Source: Bacteroidaceae bacterium
Lineage (GTDB): Bacteria; Bacteroidota; Bacteroidia; Bacteroidales; Bacteroidaceae
Reading direction: 5' to 3'
DNA: 64,000 nucleotides
Assembly: GCA_017536765.1 (NCBI GenBank)
Contig: JAFXGV010000052.1
Coordinates: 45,737 to 109,736, forward strand
A program made the translations under genes and the position numbers. Under the pieces are notes generated by a model. That model worked only from the letters and a program-made list of their open reading frames with translations. It did not search any database and was not told the origin of the DNA. This document shows positions 28,460 through 37,686 of this stretch, in pieces; within the stretch, counting starts at the first letter, position 1; every line of letters starts with the position of its first letter.

Positions 28460-31400
28460 TTACGCACCTATTTTTACGTTTCTTTGCATCTCCTCTATGA
28501 ATGCGAGCGCCGTCTCCACGTTCTTCACATTGCCCACGGTTATTACGCAGCGGCCGTCGCCCTCCTTAAGGCGGCAGTTGAACGTGGTATTGTGCACAAA
28601 GGATAGTATGTGCCCAAACTGCTCGCTCTCGTAGAAGGCCTTGCGCTTGCCATCGACAAAGAAAATGTTCATACGCCCGCCTTTGAGGTATATCTTCTCT
28701 ATGCCCAAGTCCTGTGCCTTGCGGCGTAGCACAACCATCTTCATAAGCTCGCGTGCCTCGTCGGGCAGTTTGCCGAAGCGGTCCTGCAACCTTGTGCCAA
28801 AGGCTTCTATCTCCTTTTCGGTGGTCAGCGAGTCCAGTTCGCGGTAGAGGAGTATGCGCTCGTTGCTGTCGGGCACATACACTGCGGGCAGCAGCAGCTC
28901 GAGGTCGCTCTCCACAAAGCACTCCTTTACGAAAAGGTCGTTGGCAGGGCTCTCCTCCTGGGGTAGCACATCGGCAAACTCCTCCTCTTTCAGCTCCGAA
29001 ACGGCCTCGGCAAGCACCTTCTGGTAGGTTTCATAGCCCAGGTCGGCAATAAAGCCGCTCTGCTCCGCGCCCAGCAGGTTGCCGGCTCCGCGTATGTCAA
29101 GGTCCTGCATAGCTATGTGCATACCGCTGCCAAGTTCGCTGAAGCTCTCTATCGCCTCCAAGCGGCGGCGTGCATCGGTGGTGAGGTTCTCGCGTGGCGG
29201 GGTGAGCAGGTAGCAGAATGCCTTGCGCTTGCCGCGGCCCACGCGCCCGCGCATTTGGTGCAGGTCGCTGAGACCGAAATGCTGTGCCTGGTTTATTATA
29301 ATGGTGTTCACATTGGGAATGTCTATTCCGTTCTCCACAATGGAGGTTGCTATGAGCACATCGTAGTCGTGGTTTATAAAGGCATATAGTATCTTCTCCA
29401 GTTCGGCGGGTTCCATCTGCCCGTGGCCTATGCACACGCGGGCATCGGGCACGGCACGTTTAATCATACGCTCCAGTTCGTGCATATTTGATATGCGGTT
29501 GTTTATGAAGAACACCTGCCCGTTGCGGCTCAGCTCAAAGTTTATTGCCTCCTTAATGACGTCGGCATCAAAGGTTTGAATTTCGGTGTGTATGGGGTAG
29601 CGGTTAGGTGGCGGTGTCTGTATCATAGAGAGGTCGCGTGCGCCCATAATGGAAAATTGCAGAGTGCGGGGAATGGGGGTGGCTGTCATTGTGAGAGTAT
29701 CCACGTTCACTTTGAACTGTCGCAGTTTCTCCTTCACGGCCACGCCGAATTTCTGCTCCTCGTCTATAATCAAAAGCCCTAAATCCTTGAACTTTACATC
29801 CTTGCCTGTGAGGCGGTGGGTGCCTATGACAATATCCACCTTGCCCTCCTCAATCTCTTGTAATATCTTCTTGGTAGTAGTTCCGCTGCGGGCGCGGCTC
29901 AGGTACTGCACGTTGCAAGGGAACTCCTTCAAACGCTCTTTGAATGTGAGGTAGTGCTGGTAGGCAAGCACGGTAGTGGGCACAAGCACTGCCACCTGTT
30001 TACCGTCGGTGGCAGCCTTGAAGGCGGCTCTTATTGCAACCTCGGTCTTTCCAAATCCCACGTCGCCGCATATGAGGCGGTCCATAGGGCGGCTGCGTTC
30101 CATATCTCTTTTCACATCGTTGGTGGCCTTCAGCTGGTCGGGGGTGTCCTCGTAAATGAAGCTTGCCTCGAGCTCGGTTTGCAGGTAGCTGTCGGGCGAG
30201 TAGGCAAATCCCTGCTCCTTGTAGCGCTGCGAGTATAGCTTTATGAGGTCGCGCGCAATGTCCTTTATCTTCTTCTTGGTGCGCTCCTTCATACGCTCCC
30301 ACGCGCCGGTGCCTAACTTGTTCACGGTGGGGGCATCGCCCTCCTTGCCACGGTATTTCGATATCTTGTGCAGGTTGTGAATGGATACAAAAACCACATC
30401 GTCGTTTTTGTAAATGAGTTTTATAGCCTCCTGCATACCGTTGTCGGTGGGTATGCGCACAAGGCCGCCGAACTTGCCTATTCCGTGGTCTATGTGCACT
30501 ATGTAATCGCCTATACCGAATTCCTTTAGCTCCTTGAGCGTGAGTGCCACCTTGCCGCTGCGTGCCCTCTCGCTGCGCAGGCGGAAGTTGTGGAAACGGC
30601 CAAACAGCTGGTGGTCGGTAAAGAGGGCCGCGTGCAGCGTGTTGTCGCAAAAACCTTCGTGTATGGTGCGGCCCACGGCGGTAAAGGGAATGTTATCCTC
30701 GCGCTCCTCGAATATCGCCTTCAGCCTGTCGGCCTGGTGCAGGTCGTCGGTGAGCAGGGTGAGTTTGTAGCCTCGCTCTATGTACTCCCCGAAATTCTTG
30801 CTCACAAGGTCGAAATCCTTGTGGAAAAGCGGCTGCGGCGATGTGTCGAATTTAACCTTTACGCCCGCAGCGGTTGTCGCATTGCGTGTCTCCCAATGCT
30901 TTACGCTGCGTGCATAGCTCTCTATCTCCACGGCGCTCATAAGGTCGGGCATCTCGGGTAACTCGCTCTCCGACAGCTTGGCCTGCAGGGTGAACCCCTC
31001 GGTGCGCAGCTTCTCCACGCAACCTTTCACATACTCTATGTCCTTGGTTATGAGTATAGCGTTTTTGGGCAGGAACGATGTTATGGCAACGCTCTCGCGC
31101 CCTGTCACCTTGGGTACTATGGCAGCCTCGTCGCATCGCTCCCTCGATAGCTGGCTCTCCACCTCAAAGGTTCTTATGCTCTCCACCTCATCCCCAAAGA
31201 AGTCTATGCGGAAGGGGTACTCCGATGAGTATGAAAATATATCTATGATGCTGCCGCGCACGGCAAATTCACCCGGTTCATAAACATATGTAACCTCCTT
31301 GAAACCAAGTGCAGCCAGCTGTTTCTCTATGCTGTCGCGGGCAATGCTGTCGCCGGTTGCTATGTTCACCGTCTTGTTCTGCAGGTCGTTCTGCGATGCC

Positions 31401-31807
31401 ACCTTCTCGGCTATGGCATCGGGGTGGGTTATTATCACAAGCCCCTCTTTGCGCTTGCGCCCTGTGAGGCGGCTCATAACCTCGGTGCGCAGAATCCTGT
31501 TGGCATCGTCTTCCTGCCCATATTTTAGCGCTCTGCGGAAAGAAGATGGGAAAAATAGAATATTGTTGTCGCCCGATATCTGCATCATATCGTGGTAGAA
31601 ATATCCCGCCTCGTCGGCATCGTTCAGCACCACAAGGAAGGTCTGCTCGGGTGCACGCAGTTTCAATCCGCACAAAACCATTGCGGCGGCGCTGCCCACC
31701 AAGCCTTCTATATATACTCTCTTCTTGCTGCCCTCTTCGCGCAGTTGCATCAGCGCATCCACTCCGGCGTGCTTGGCATATAGCTGTTGTATCTCCTTTG
31801 GCTCCAT
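28460..31807 (-). CDS. mfd: Transcription-repair coupling factor Mfd
   Basis: Mfd removes RNA polymerase stalled at DNA damage and recruits UvrA. In order: UvrB-like N-terminal module (GSIIDIFSYSSEYPFRIDFFGDEVE), RNA-polymerase-interaction domain (GDYIVHIDHGIGKFGG), SF2 translocase with Walker A GDVGFGKTEVA near residue 582, DEEQ box and RGRVGRG motif VI, and the C-terminal TRCF domain. 1115 residues, full length. A promoter-like TACTTTTG box lies at 31889-31882 and a hairpin in the leader. Confidence 0.96.
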   Translation of the reverse strand: MEPKEIQQLYAKHAGVDALMQLREEGSKKRVYIEGLVGSAAAMVLCGLKLRAPEQTFLVVLNDADEAGYFYHDMMQISGDNNILFFPSSFRRALKYGQEDDANRILRTEVMSRLTGRKRKEGLVIITHPDAIAEKVASQNDLQNKTVNIATGDSIARDSIEKQLAALGFKEVTYVYEPGEFAVRGSIIDIFSYSSEYPFRIDFFGDEVESIRTFEVESQLSRERCDEAAIVPKVTGRESVAITSFLPKNAILITKDIEYVKGCVEKLRTEGFTLQAKLSESELPEMPDLMSAVEIESYARSVKHWETRNATTAAGVKVKFDTSPQPLFHKDFDLVSKNFGEYIERGYKLTLLTDDLHQADRLKAIFEEREDNIPFTAVGRTIHEGFCDNTLHAALFTDHQLFGRFHNFRLRSERARSGKVALTLKELKEFGIGDYIVHIDHGIGKFGGLVRIPTDNGMQEAIKLIYKNDDVVFVSIHNLHKISKYRGKEGDAPTVNKLGTGAWERMKERTKKKIKDIARDLIKLYSQRYKEQGFAYSPDSYLQTELEASFIYEDTPDQLKATNDVKRDMERSRPMDRLICGDVGFGKTEVAIRAAFKAATDGKQVAVLVPTTVLAYQHYLTFKERLKEFPCNVQYLSRARSGTTTKKILQEIEEGKVDIVIGTHRLTGKDVKFKDLGLLIIDEEQKFGVAVKEKLRQFKVNVDTLTMTATPIPRTLQFSIMGARDLSMIQTPPPNRYPIHTEIQTFDADVIKEAINFELSRNGQVFFINNRISNMHELERMIKRAVPDARVCIGHGQMEPAELEKILYAFINHDYDVLIATSIVENGIDIPNVNTIIINQAQHFGLSDLHQMRGRVGRGKRKAFCYLLTPPRENLTTDARRRLEAIESFSELGSGMHIAMQDLDIRGAGNLLGAEQSGFIADLGYETYQKVLAEAVSELKEEEFADVLPQEESPANDLFVKECFVESDLELLLPAVYVPDSNERILLYRELDSLTTEKEIEAFGTRLQDRFGKLPDEARELMKMVVLRRKAQDLGIEKIYLKGGRMNIFFVDGKRKAFYESEQFGHILSFVHNTTFNCRLKEGDGRCVITVGNVKNVETALAFIEEMQRNVKIGA

Positions 31808-31842
31808 TGTTTCTTTCCTTTAATATTACTCCACGGCAAAAT

Positions 31843-31872
31843 AGCGAAAACGGCAGTTTTGCCATTTTCGCT
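31843..31872 (-). other. Hairpin in the 5' leader of mfd
   Basis: AGCGAAAA-C-GGCA and TGCC-A-TTTTCGCT form a 13-bp stem with one mismatch and a GTTT loop. If mfd is transcribed from the TACTTTTG box at 31889-31882, this hairpin sits at the very 5' end of its mRNA. A four-T run follows on the minus strand, so a weak attenuator or an mRNA-stability element are both possible. Confidence 0.5.
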
Positions 31873-32056
31873 CGCACATCGCAAAAGTAACAAATTATTT
31901 TAACCTGCTTGTATTAAAAATGCATATCGTTACATTTTTTAAGCAAAAGTGTGCACTAATTGCATAAAAACTATGTGTGATAGATTTTTTTTGTATCTTC
32001 GCACATTGCGATTATTGGTAACGGGTGGCATCCCGTTGAAACAAATAATATATAAT

Positions 32057-32476
32057 ATGGTAAAAGATAAATATATATACAGCCTGGAGATGGCGGTGCG
32101 CGACTATGAACTCGATTTCCAGTGTGTGGTGCACAACTCCAACTACCAGCGTTATCTTGAGCACGCTCGCCACGCCTTTTTGGAGGAACACGGAGGCAGT
32201 ATGACAGCTATGCACGCTGCCGGTGTCGATCCTATGGTCTCCAAAATAACCATTGAGTACAAATCGCCTCTGCGTGGTGGCGACAAGTTTGTGGTGTGCA
32301 TAAATATGAAACGTGAGGGTGCCAAGCTCGTTTTTTTGCAGGACATTTACAACCTTGCAGGCGACAAACTTGTTGTAAAGGCGCGTGTGGAGATTGTATG
32401 CGTTAAAGACGGCCGTCTTACACGTGGCGAAATGTTCGACGAGGTATTCAAAGATTTTTTTAGCAACCAAGAATAA
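32057..32476 (+). CDS. Acyl-CoA thioesterase, 4-hydroxybenzoyl-CoA thioesterase (hotdog) family
   Basis: A 139-residue hotdog-fold protein. The family pattern D-x4-VxHxxxY is visible as LDFQCVVHNSNYQRYLEHAR, followed by ITIEYKSPLRGGDKFVV, so it probably hydrolyses short or medium acyl-CoA thioesters (YbgC/FadM group). The start at 32057 (MVKDKYIYSLEM) fits the usual N-terminus; the open frame upstream runs through promoter DNA, including a TATCTTCG -7-like box at 31994. It precedes a small membrane-anchored protein and a CoA-transferase. Confidence 0.85.
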   Translation: MVKDKYIYSLEMAVRDYELDFQCVVHNSNYQRYLEHARHAFLEEHGGSMTAMHAAGVDPMVSKITIEYKSPLRGGDKFVVCINMKREGAKLVFLQDIYNLAGDKLVVKARVEIVCVKDGRLTRGEMFDEVFKDFFSNQE

Positions 32477-32488
32477 ATTTCTTATACT

Positions 32489-32863
32489 ATGGAGTTCCTT
32501 TTAACGTTGTTGCTTGTGGGCGTGGCCTATGTTGTATCTGCTATGCGCCATATGACTCCCTCCGAAACCGGCGGGAATAAATTGCCGCGCGGTGTTATGG
32601 GCGAGGCCTTCCCCACCATAGAACCAGTGGAAGAGGAAGAGCCTTTTGTCGTGGAGCAGCCGCGCCCCCGAAAGAGGAAAAACAGTGCGCCGGCTCCACG
32701 CCCCGTGCAAAAAGCATCTGTTGTGCCATCTGCCGCAGTAACGCCATCGCCCGCACCCAAAGAGGCACCCGCGGCCCAAAAGGAGCGTTTTGCCATAAAG
32801 ACAAAGTCCGATGCCAAGAGAGCTATAATATATTCCGAGATATTCAACAGAAAATATAACTGA
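32489..32863 (+). CDS. Small membrane-anchored protein of unknown function
   Basis: 124 residues: an N-terminal hydrophobic helix (EFLLTLLLVGVAYVVSAM), then an acidic stretch (EPVEEEEPFV), a Pro/Ala/Lys-rich low-complexity linker and a short conserved-looking C-terminus ending RAIIYSEIFNRKYN. The same end (…A(V/I)IYSEILNRKY) occurs on many small Bacteroidetes membrane proteins, suggesting a functional tail on the cytosolic side. No function is known. It lies 12 bp after the thioesterase and 17 bp before the CoA-transferase, so all three are probably one operon. Confidence 0.75.
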   Translation: MEFLLTLLLVGVAYVVSAMRHMTPSETGGNKLPRGVMGEAFPTIEPVEEEEPFVVEQPRPRKRKNSAPAPRPVQKASVVPSAAVTPSPAPKEAPAAQKERFAIKTKSDAKRAIIYSEIFNRKYN

Positions 32864-32880
32864 TATAAAACACAAACACA

Positions 32881-34368
32881 ATGAGTTATCGTATAATGAC
32901 AGCCCAAGAGGCTGCTTGCTACATAAATGATGGAGATGGTGTGGGTATTAGTGGTTTTACCCTTTCGGGAACCCCAAAAACCGTGTTGCCCGAAGTTGCC
33001 AAGCGTGCCGAGGAGGCTCACGCCGCAGGCAAGCCCTTCAAAATAGACCTATATTCGGGTGCATCTACGGGCGATGCCATAGATGGTGCGCTCACCCGCG
33101 CCAATGCAATACGCTTCCGTGCCCCCTTTCTTTCAAACCCCACAGTGCGCAATGCGGTAAACAACAAGGAACTTACATACACCGACCTGCACCTGTCGCT
33201 TATGGCACAGGACCTTCGCTACGGCTATTTGGGCAAGGTGAATGTGGCCATCCTGGAGGCTGTGGATATAACCCCCGATGGCAAAGTGTATCTTACCACT
33301 GCAGGCGGTATAGGCCAGACTGTGGCCAATCTTGCCGACAAGATAATAATAGAGCGCAACAGCTACCACCAAACAATAGGTCTGCACGATGTGTATGAAC
33401 CGCAGGACCCTCCTTATCGTCGTGAGATACCTATATATAGTGCGGGCGACCGCGTAGGTAAGCCCTATGTTCAGGTCGATCACAAAAAGGTTATCGGCAT
33501 TGTGGAGGTGAATATGCCCAACGAGGTGGTGCTCTTCAAGGAACTCGACGACGTTACCCGCAAGATAGGCGAGAATGTGGTGAATTTCATCATCAGCGAC
33601 ATAAAGCGCGGCATAATACCCGCAACAGGCCTGCCAATACAGAGCGGCATAGGCAACGTGGCCAACGCTGTGCTCAAAGGCCTTGAGAATGCAACGGAGA
33701 TACCCCCGCTCGACCTATATTCCGAGGTGTTGCAGGATTCTGTAATCACCCTTATGGAGCTTGGCAAGGTGAAGGTGGGCAGCACCTGCTCGCTCTCGCT
33801 CTCGCAGGAGTGCCTTGCACACGTATATGACAACCTTGATTTCTTCCGCGACAAGCTTGTTCTGCGCCCCTCCGAAATCTCGAACCACCCCGAAATCATC
33901 CGCCGCTTGGGTATCATTGCAATGAACACTGCAATAGAGGTCGATTTGTATGGCTGCGTGAACTCGTCGCATATATGCGGTACCCGCCTTATGAACGGTA
34001 TTGGCGGTTCGGGCGACTTTGCGCGTAACGCATACGTTTCCATCTTCACCTGTCCATCTACACAAAAGGGCGGTATGATAAGCTCCATTGTGCCTATGGT
34101 AACCCACGCCGACCACACCGAGCACGATGTGCGCGTGGTGGCAACCGAGTGGGGCGTGGCCGACCTTCGTGGCAAGGGCCCCGATGAAAGAGCAAAACTG
34201 CTCATTGAAAACTGTGCCCACCCTGCATACAAACAGCTCCTTTGGGATTACCTGAAGATAGCCAAAAAGGGCCACGTGAGCCACAATGTGGCAGCAGCGC
34301 TTGGTATGCACGCTACATTTGAGCGTGAGGGCGATATGCGCCTCACCGATTGGAGTAAATTTGCTTAA
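32881..34368 (+). CDS. Acetyl-CoA hydrolase/transferase (CoA-transferase)
   Basis: A 495-residue class I-like CoA-transferase of the AarC/Cat1 group. Features: GVGISGFTLSGTPKTVL, LYSGASTGDAIDGAL, PIQSGIGNVANAVLKGL, the LYSEVLQDS segment that carries the candidate catalytic Glu, and the C-terminal SGDFARNAYVSIFTCPSTQKGG. In fermentative Bacteroidales such enzymes exchange CoA between acetate and succinate or propionate, conserving the thioester energy. The exact acid pair cannot be told from sequence. Confidence 0.88.
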   Translation: MSYRIMTAQEAACYINDGDGVGISGFTLSGTPKTVLPEVAKRAEEAHAAGKPFKIDLYSGASTGDAIDGALTRANAIRFRAPFLSNPTVRNAVNNKELTYTDLHLSLMAQDLRYGYLGKVNVAILEAVDITPDGKVYLTTAGGIGQTVANLADKIIIERNSYHQTIGLHDVYEPQDPPYRREIPIYSAGDRVGKPYVQVDHKKVIGIVEVNMPNEVVLFKELDDVTRKIGENVVNFIISDIKRGIIPATGLPIQSGIGNVANAVLKGLENATEIPPLDLYSEVLQDSVITLMELGKVKVGSTCSLSLSQECLAHVYDNLDFFRDKLVLRPSEISNHPEIIRRLGIIAMNTAIEVDLYGCVNSSHICGTRLMNGIGGSGDFARNAYVSIFTCPSTQKGGMISSIVPMVTHADHTEHDVRVVATEWGVADLRGKGPDERAKLLIENCAHPAYKQLLWDYLKIAKKGHVSHNVAAALGMHATFEREGDMRLTDWSKFA

Positions 34369-34379
34369 TCCTCACCACC

Positions 34380-34913
34380 GTGAAGAAAAAACTTGTTACG
34401 GAAATGGGGCGCATAGGGCGCGAGGAGTTCCTCTCCTCGCACAAACTGCCCCTTACCGTTGTACTCGATAACATACGCAGCCTGCACAACGTGGGCTCGG
34501 TATTTCGCACAAGCGATGCGTTCCGTGTGGAGCGCATCTTTCTTTGCGGCATCACGGCCACCCCGCCATCGGCCGAGATTCATAAAACCGCCCTTGGTGC
34601 CGAAGATGTTGTGCCCTGGCAGCACTTTGACGATACAATGGATGCCGTGGCCCTGCTAAAGAGCGAAGGGTATGAGGTCCTTTCGATAGAACAGTGCGAG
34701 GGGAGCATTGCGCTGCAAAGTTTCTCGGTGCAGGCAGGTAAGCGCTATGCCATAATTATGGGCAACGAGGTAAAGGGTGTGCAGCAGCAGGTGGTGGATG
34801 CAAGCGATGGCGCAATAGAAATCCCCCAATTCGGCACAAAACACTCGCTTAATGTGTCGGTAACTGCCGGTATGGTTATTTGGGAATTTGCCAAGAAGTT
34901 CGGGTGGGTGTAG
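34380..34913 (+). CDS. SpoU/TrmH-family RNA methyltransferase
   Basis: A 177-residue SPOUT 2'-O-methyltransferase without the N-terminal domain of RlmB. NIRSLHNVGSVFRTSDAF, IIMGNEVKGVQQQVVD and IPQFGTKHSLNVSVTAGMVIWEF are the three family motifs. Substrate (tRNA or rRNA) is undetermined. The chosen start is GTG at 34380, 11 bp after the CoA-transferase. Its stop codon and that of the convergent DUF4294 gene form a palindrome (34909-34920). Confidence 0.85.
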   Translation: MKKKLVTEMGRIGREEFLSSHKLPLTVVLDNIRSLHNVGSVFRTSDAFRVERIFLCGITATPPSAEIHKTALGAEDVVPWQHFDDTMDAVALLKSEGYEVLSIEQCEGSIALQSFSVQAGKRYAIIMGNEVKGVQQQVVDASDGAIEIPQFGTKHSLNVSVTAGMVIWEFAKKFGWV

Positions 34914-34915
34914 CG

Positions 34916-35518
34916 CTACAGCTGCCCGTTAATCACAAGCACCACCACGCGCTCGATCATAAAATCCTCCCCTGTGGGATCGTAGGTCTTTTTGAGGCTT
35001 GCACCAAAGAGCTTTGCAAACGATTGGTAAAAAACAGCCTTGAACGAGCCCATAAAGAGCTTTATCAATTGGTATGCGCTCTGGTCGCACTCCCTGTCTA
35101 TGAGCTTTATAAGCAGCTTGCCCTGCCTGAAGGTTAGTTTTTTCATCTTGGGTGTGTAGGCTTCCTTAAGCTCTTTCTCTTTTGCGTCAAGGAATCTCTT
35201 GCGCGCTTTCTCGTCGGGCAGTGTTTTCAGGTGCTCCTCGGTTTCGTGTATTATGTCGCGTATCTCCGCTGCCAGGGGAATGGTCTTTTTTACATCGCGC
35301 ACAAGCCTGCCATAGTTCCTGTACTCTCTTTGGCTTTTGAAGATGAGCGGGGCATATGCATAGTATGTGGGCAGTATTATGTGCGGAATCTTTGTGCCGT
35401 CGTGGTCGCTCACCCCCACAATGAATTTCACCCCCTCGTCGGTGGTTACTCTGTTCTGCGCCACAGCGGTGTGCAGCGCAAACAGCAATATCATTATGGT
35501 GCAGGTTGTTCTGTTCAC
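34916..35518 (-). CDS. DUF4294 protein, exported
   Basis: A 200-residue protein with a Sec signal (TCTIMILLFALHTAVAQ) and a DUF4294 core: HIILPTYYAYAPLIFKSQREYRNYGRLVRDVKKTIPLA, then a charged coiled-coil stretch and RQGKLLIKLIDRECDQSAYQLIKLFMGSFKAVFYQ. The family is widespread in Bacteroidetes and has no established function. A -7-like TACCTTTG box lies at 35546-35539 on the minus strand, 21 bp upstream of the ATG, without a clear -33 partner. Confidence 0.82.
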   Translation of the reverse strand: MNRTTCTIMILLFALHTAVAQNRVTTDEGVKFIVGVSDHDGTKIPHIILPTYYAYAPLIFKSQREYRNYGRLVRDVKKTIPLAAEIRDIIHETEEHLKTLPDEKARKRFLDAKEKELKEAYTPKMKKLTFRQGKLLIKLIDRECDQSAYQLIKLFMGSFKAVFYQSFAKLFGASLKKTYDPTGEDFMIERVVVLVINGQL

Positions 35519-35625
35519 TCTGTTTTTGAGATTTATCCCAAAGGTAGTTCAAAAAAATATCATTTGTCTTTATTACATATTAAAAAAGAAAAAATAGCTA
35601 TATTAGCGACATAATAGTATGGTTT

Positions 35626-36165
35626 ATGAAGAAGATAGCTGTATTCTGTGCCGCATCGGAGCAGATTGATGCAAAATATGTGGTAGCGGCCCGTGAGGTG
35701 GGTGCGCTGCTTGGTTCAATGGGCTGTGCGCTTGTCTATGGCGGTGCGCGTGCCGGTCTTATGGAGGCTACGGCATCTGCCGCCAAGGAGGCGGGTGCAC
35801 ACATTGTGGGTGTGGTGCCCGTGGTGCTTGAGGAGCGCAACCGTGTGAGCAGTCTGATAGACGAAAAGATACACACCCGCAACCTTAGTGACCGCAAGGA
35901 CATAATGGTGCAGCAGAGCAATCTGCTTGTGGCCCTGCCGGGTGGCATAGGCACGCTCGACGAGGTGTTTCACACAATGGCGGCTGCCACCATAGGATAC
36001 AACGGCAAGCGGGTGGTGCTCTACAATGTAGATGGTTTCTGGAACGGTCTTGTGACACTGTTGCAGGAGATGGCCGCTACGGCCTTTGTGCGTGGCAATC
36101 TCGACGATTTATTTGTTGTGGCAAACGGAACAGATGAACTTAAAAAACTTATAGAGGAGGCATAG
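35626..36165 (+). CDS. LOG-family protein (cytokinin riboside 5'-monophosphate phosphoribohydrolase type)
   Basis: A 179-residue Rossmann-fold protein of the LOG family (TIGR00730). VYGGARAGLMEA and PGGIGTLDE match the GGAxxGLM and PGGxGTxxE active-site motifs, so nucleoside-5'-monophosphate phosphoribohydrolase activity is expected. The physiological substrate in bacteria is often AMP-like and uncertain. It is 4 bp upstream of the PfkB kinase gene, implying co-transcription. Confidence 0.9.
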   Translation: MKKIAVFCAASEQIDAKYVVAAREVGALLGSMGCALVYGGARAGLMEATASAAKEAGAHIVGVVPVVLEERNRVSSLIDEKIHTRNLSDRKDIMVQQSNLLVALPGGIGTLDEVFHTMAAATIGYNGKRVVLYNVDGFWNGLVTLLQEMAATAFVRGNLDDLFVVANGTDELKKLIEEA

Positions 36166-36169
36166 CGCT

Positions 36170-37102
36170 ATGGGAAAGATAGTGGGCATAGGCGAAACGG
36201 TTTACGATATACTCTTTAAGAACGGCAGCCCCGTGGGCGGTGTGCCGGGTGGCTCGGTCTATAACAGCATAATATCCATTGGGCGTATGGGCCTGCCTGC
36301 TTCATTCATCAGCGAGGTGGGTAATGACAAGTTAGGCGAGATAATTGTGGCTCATCTGCGCGACAGCGGTGTGGACACATCGGCGCTCTGTTGCTTTTCC
36401 GACGGTAAATCGCCCCTCTCGCTCGCCTTCCTCGACGAACACGGCGATGCCGATTATATCTTCTATAAGGACTATCCTGCCAACCGCCTTGTCGTGGAAT
36501 TCCCGCAGGTGGGGCGTGGCGATATTGTGCTTTGCGGCTCATATTTTGTGCTCAACCCCGTGTTGCGCAGTAAGGTAAAGCCGTTTTTACGGCAGGCCTA
36601 TGAGCAGGGCGCAATAATATATTACGACATAAATTTTCGCAAGAACCACGTTGACGAGCGCGAGCAACTGCTCCCCACGATAATAGAAAATATGGAATAT
36701 GCCACCATTGTGCGTGGTTCGGCCGACGATTTTCGCTATCTGTTCGATAGCACCGATGGTACCGATATTTATATGTCGCGCATAGCACCGCACTGCAAGA
36801 ATTTTATCTTCACAAGCGGCGGTGGCCCCGTGACGCTGTTTACTCCGCAGTTCACTGCGCAATATGCGGTGAAGGAGGTTGAGGTGCGCAGCACGGTGGG
36901 CGCGGGCGACAATTTCAATGCCGGTGTGGTATATGGTCTTTGGCGCTCCTCGGCCACCCGCGACAATGTGGCTGTGTTGCCGCGTGCAACGTGGGATTCC
37001 ATAATGGAGTGCGGCCTTGCTTTCAGTGCTCACGCCTGTACCCTCTACGATAATTACATAGATAAGGCCTGGGCGGCGCAGTTTGGGGCCGGCTCGCAAT
37101 GA
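36170..37102 (+). CDS. PfkB-family carbohydrate kinase
   Basis: A 310-residue ribokinase-like sugar kinase. The N-terminal motif GVPGGSVYNSIISIGRMGLPASFISEVG and the C-terminal STVGAGDNFNAGVVYGL with the catalytic Asp are intact. Residue choice in the lid cannot separate fructokinase from ribokinase or nucleoside kinases; fructokinase-like is the commonest annotation. It follows the LOG-family gene by 4 bp, which hints at nucleotide/ribose salvage, an inference only. Confidence 0.85.
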   Translation: MGKIVGIGETVYDILFKNGSPVGGVPGGSVYNSIISIGRMGLPASFISEVGNDKLGEIIVAHLRDSGVDTSALCCFSDGKSPLSLAFLDEHGDADYIFYKDYPANRLVVEFPQVGRGDIVLCGSYFVLNPVLRSKVKPFLRQAYEQGAIIYYDINFRKNHVDEREQLLPTIIENMEYATIVRGSADDFRYLFDSTDGTDIYMSRIAPHCKNFIFTSGGGPVTLFTPQFTAQYAVKEVEVRSTVGAGDNFNAGVVYGLWRSSATRDNVAVLPRATWDSIMECGLAFSAHACTLYDNYIDKAWAAQFGAGSQ

Positions 37103-37145
37103 TATGGCGTTATCGGTTTTTTGGAGTTGAAAATATAGGATTACC

Positions 37146-37177
37146 CCTCCCCGAACCGCCGCGGCGGTTCGGGGAGG
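37146..37177. terminator. GC-rich perfect 32-bp palindrome between convergent genes
   Basis: Two 16-bp arms with no spacer (37146-37161 and 37162-37177) form a perfect palindrome, entirely G/C apart from the AA/TT and T/A steps. It lies between the PfkB kinase and the sigma factor genes, so a bidirectional terminator is likely, but neither side has a clear U-tract. Confidence 0.65.
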
Positions 37178-37182
37178 CTGTA

Positions 37183-37686
37183 TTATACAAAATCTTTGAG
37201 CTCTTCTTGAAGAATGCGACGGGAGAAAAATATGCGGCTTTTGACCGTGCCAATAGGTAAATCCAGTTTGTCGGCAATTTCGCGATATTTATACCCCTTT
37301 ATATGCATAACAAATGGTATGCGCATCTCGTTTGATAGTGAATTTATGGCTTTTTCAATTTCTTTCAAGTCGTAATCGTTCTCAACGATATAATCCTCGT
37401 TCTCCTTTACTTGGTTTAGATGAAAAAGATTTTCGCTGGTATCAACAAAGGTCTGTTCGCGAAGCACCTTGCGGTAATTATTGATAAAGATGTTGCGCAT
37501 AATTGTAAACAGCCACCCTTTGAAGTTGGTGTCGGGTTCATACTTGTCTATGTTGACAAGCGCCTTGAGCGATGTCTCTTGAAGCAGGTCGTTGGCTTCC
37601 TCCTTGTCGTTGGTGAGTTTGTAAGCAAATCGTTGCAATTCGGATTGAGCCTCTAAAAGCTCCCTTTTGAAATTGACCGTGTCCAT
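37183..37686 (-). CDS. ECF-type sigma-70 family RNA polymerase sigma factor
   Basis: 167 residues. Region 2 (EEANDLLQETSLKALVNIDKYEPDTNFKGWLFTIMRNIFINNYR, shown in two parts: DLLQETSLKAL and FKGWLFTIMRN) and region 4 (YKYREIADKLDLPIGTVKSRI) are complete. The start at 37686 (MDTVNFKRELLE) is preferred to a Met 60 bp upstream. No anti-sigma gene lies next to it; this stand-alone type is abundant in Bacteroidetes and some members regulate envelope or stress genes. A 6-bp hairpin GGTTCT-GTTG-AGAACC (37716-37731) is in its leader. Confidence 0.9.
   Translation of the reverse strand: MDTVNFKRELLEAQSELQRFAYKLTNDKEEANDLLQETSLKALVNIDKYEPDTNFKGWLFTIMRNIFINNYRKVLREQTFVDTSENLFHLNQVKENEDYIVENDYDLKEIEKAINSLSNEMRIPFVMHIKGYKYREIADKLDLPIGTVKSRIFFSRRILQEELKDFV

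Noticed and set aside
34909..34920. Palindrome TGTAGCGCTACA at two convergent stop codons
   Set aside because: It follows simply from both genes ending in TAG 2 bp apart; too short for a terminator.
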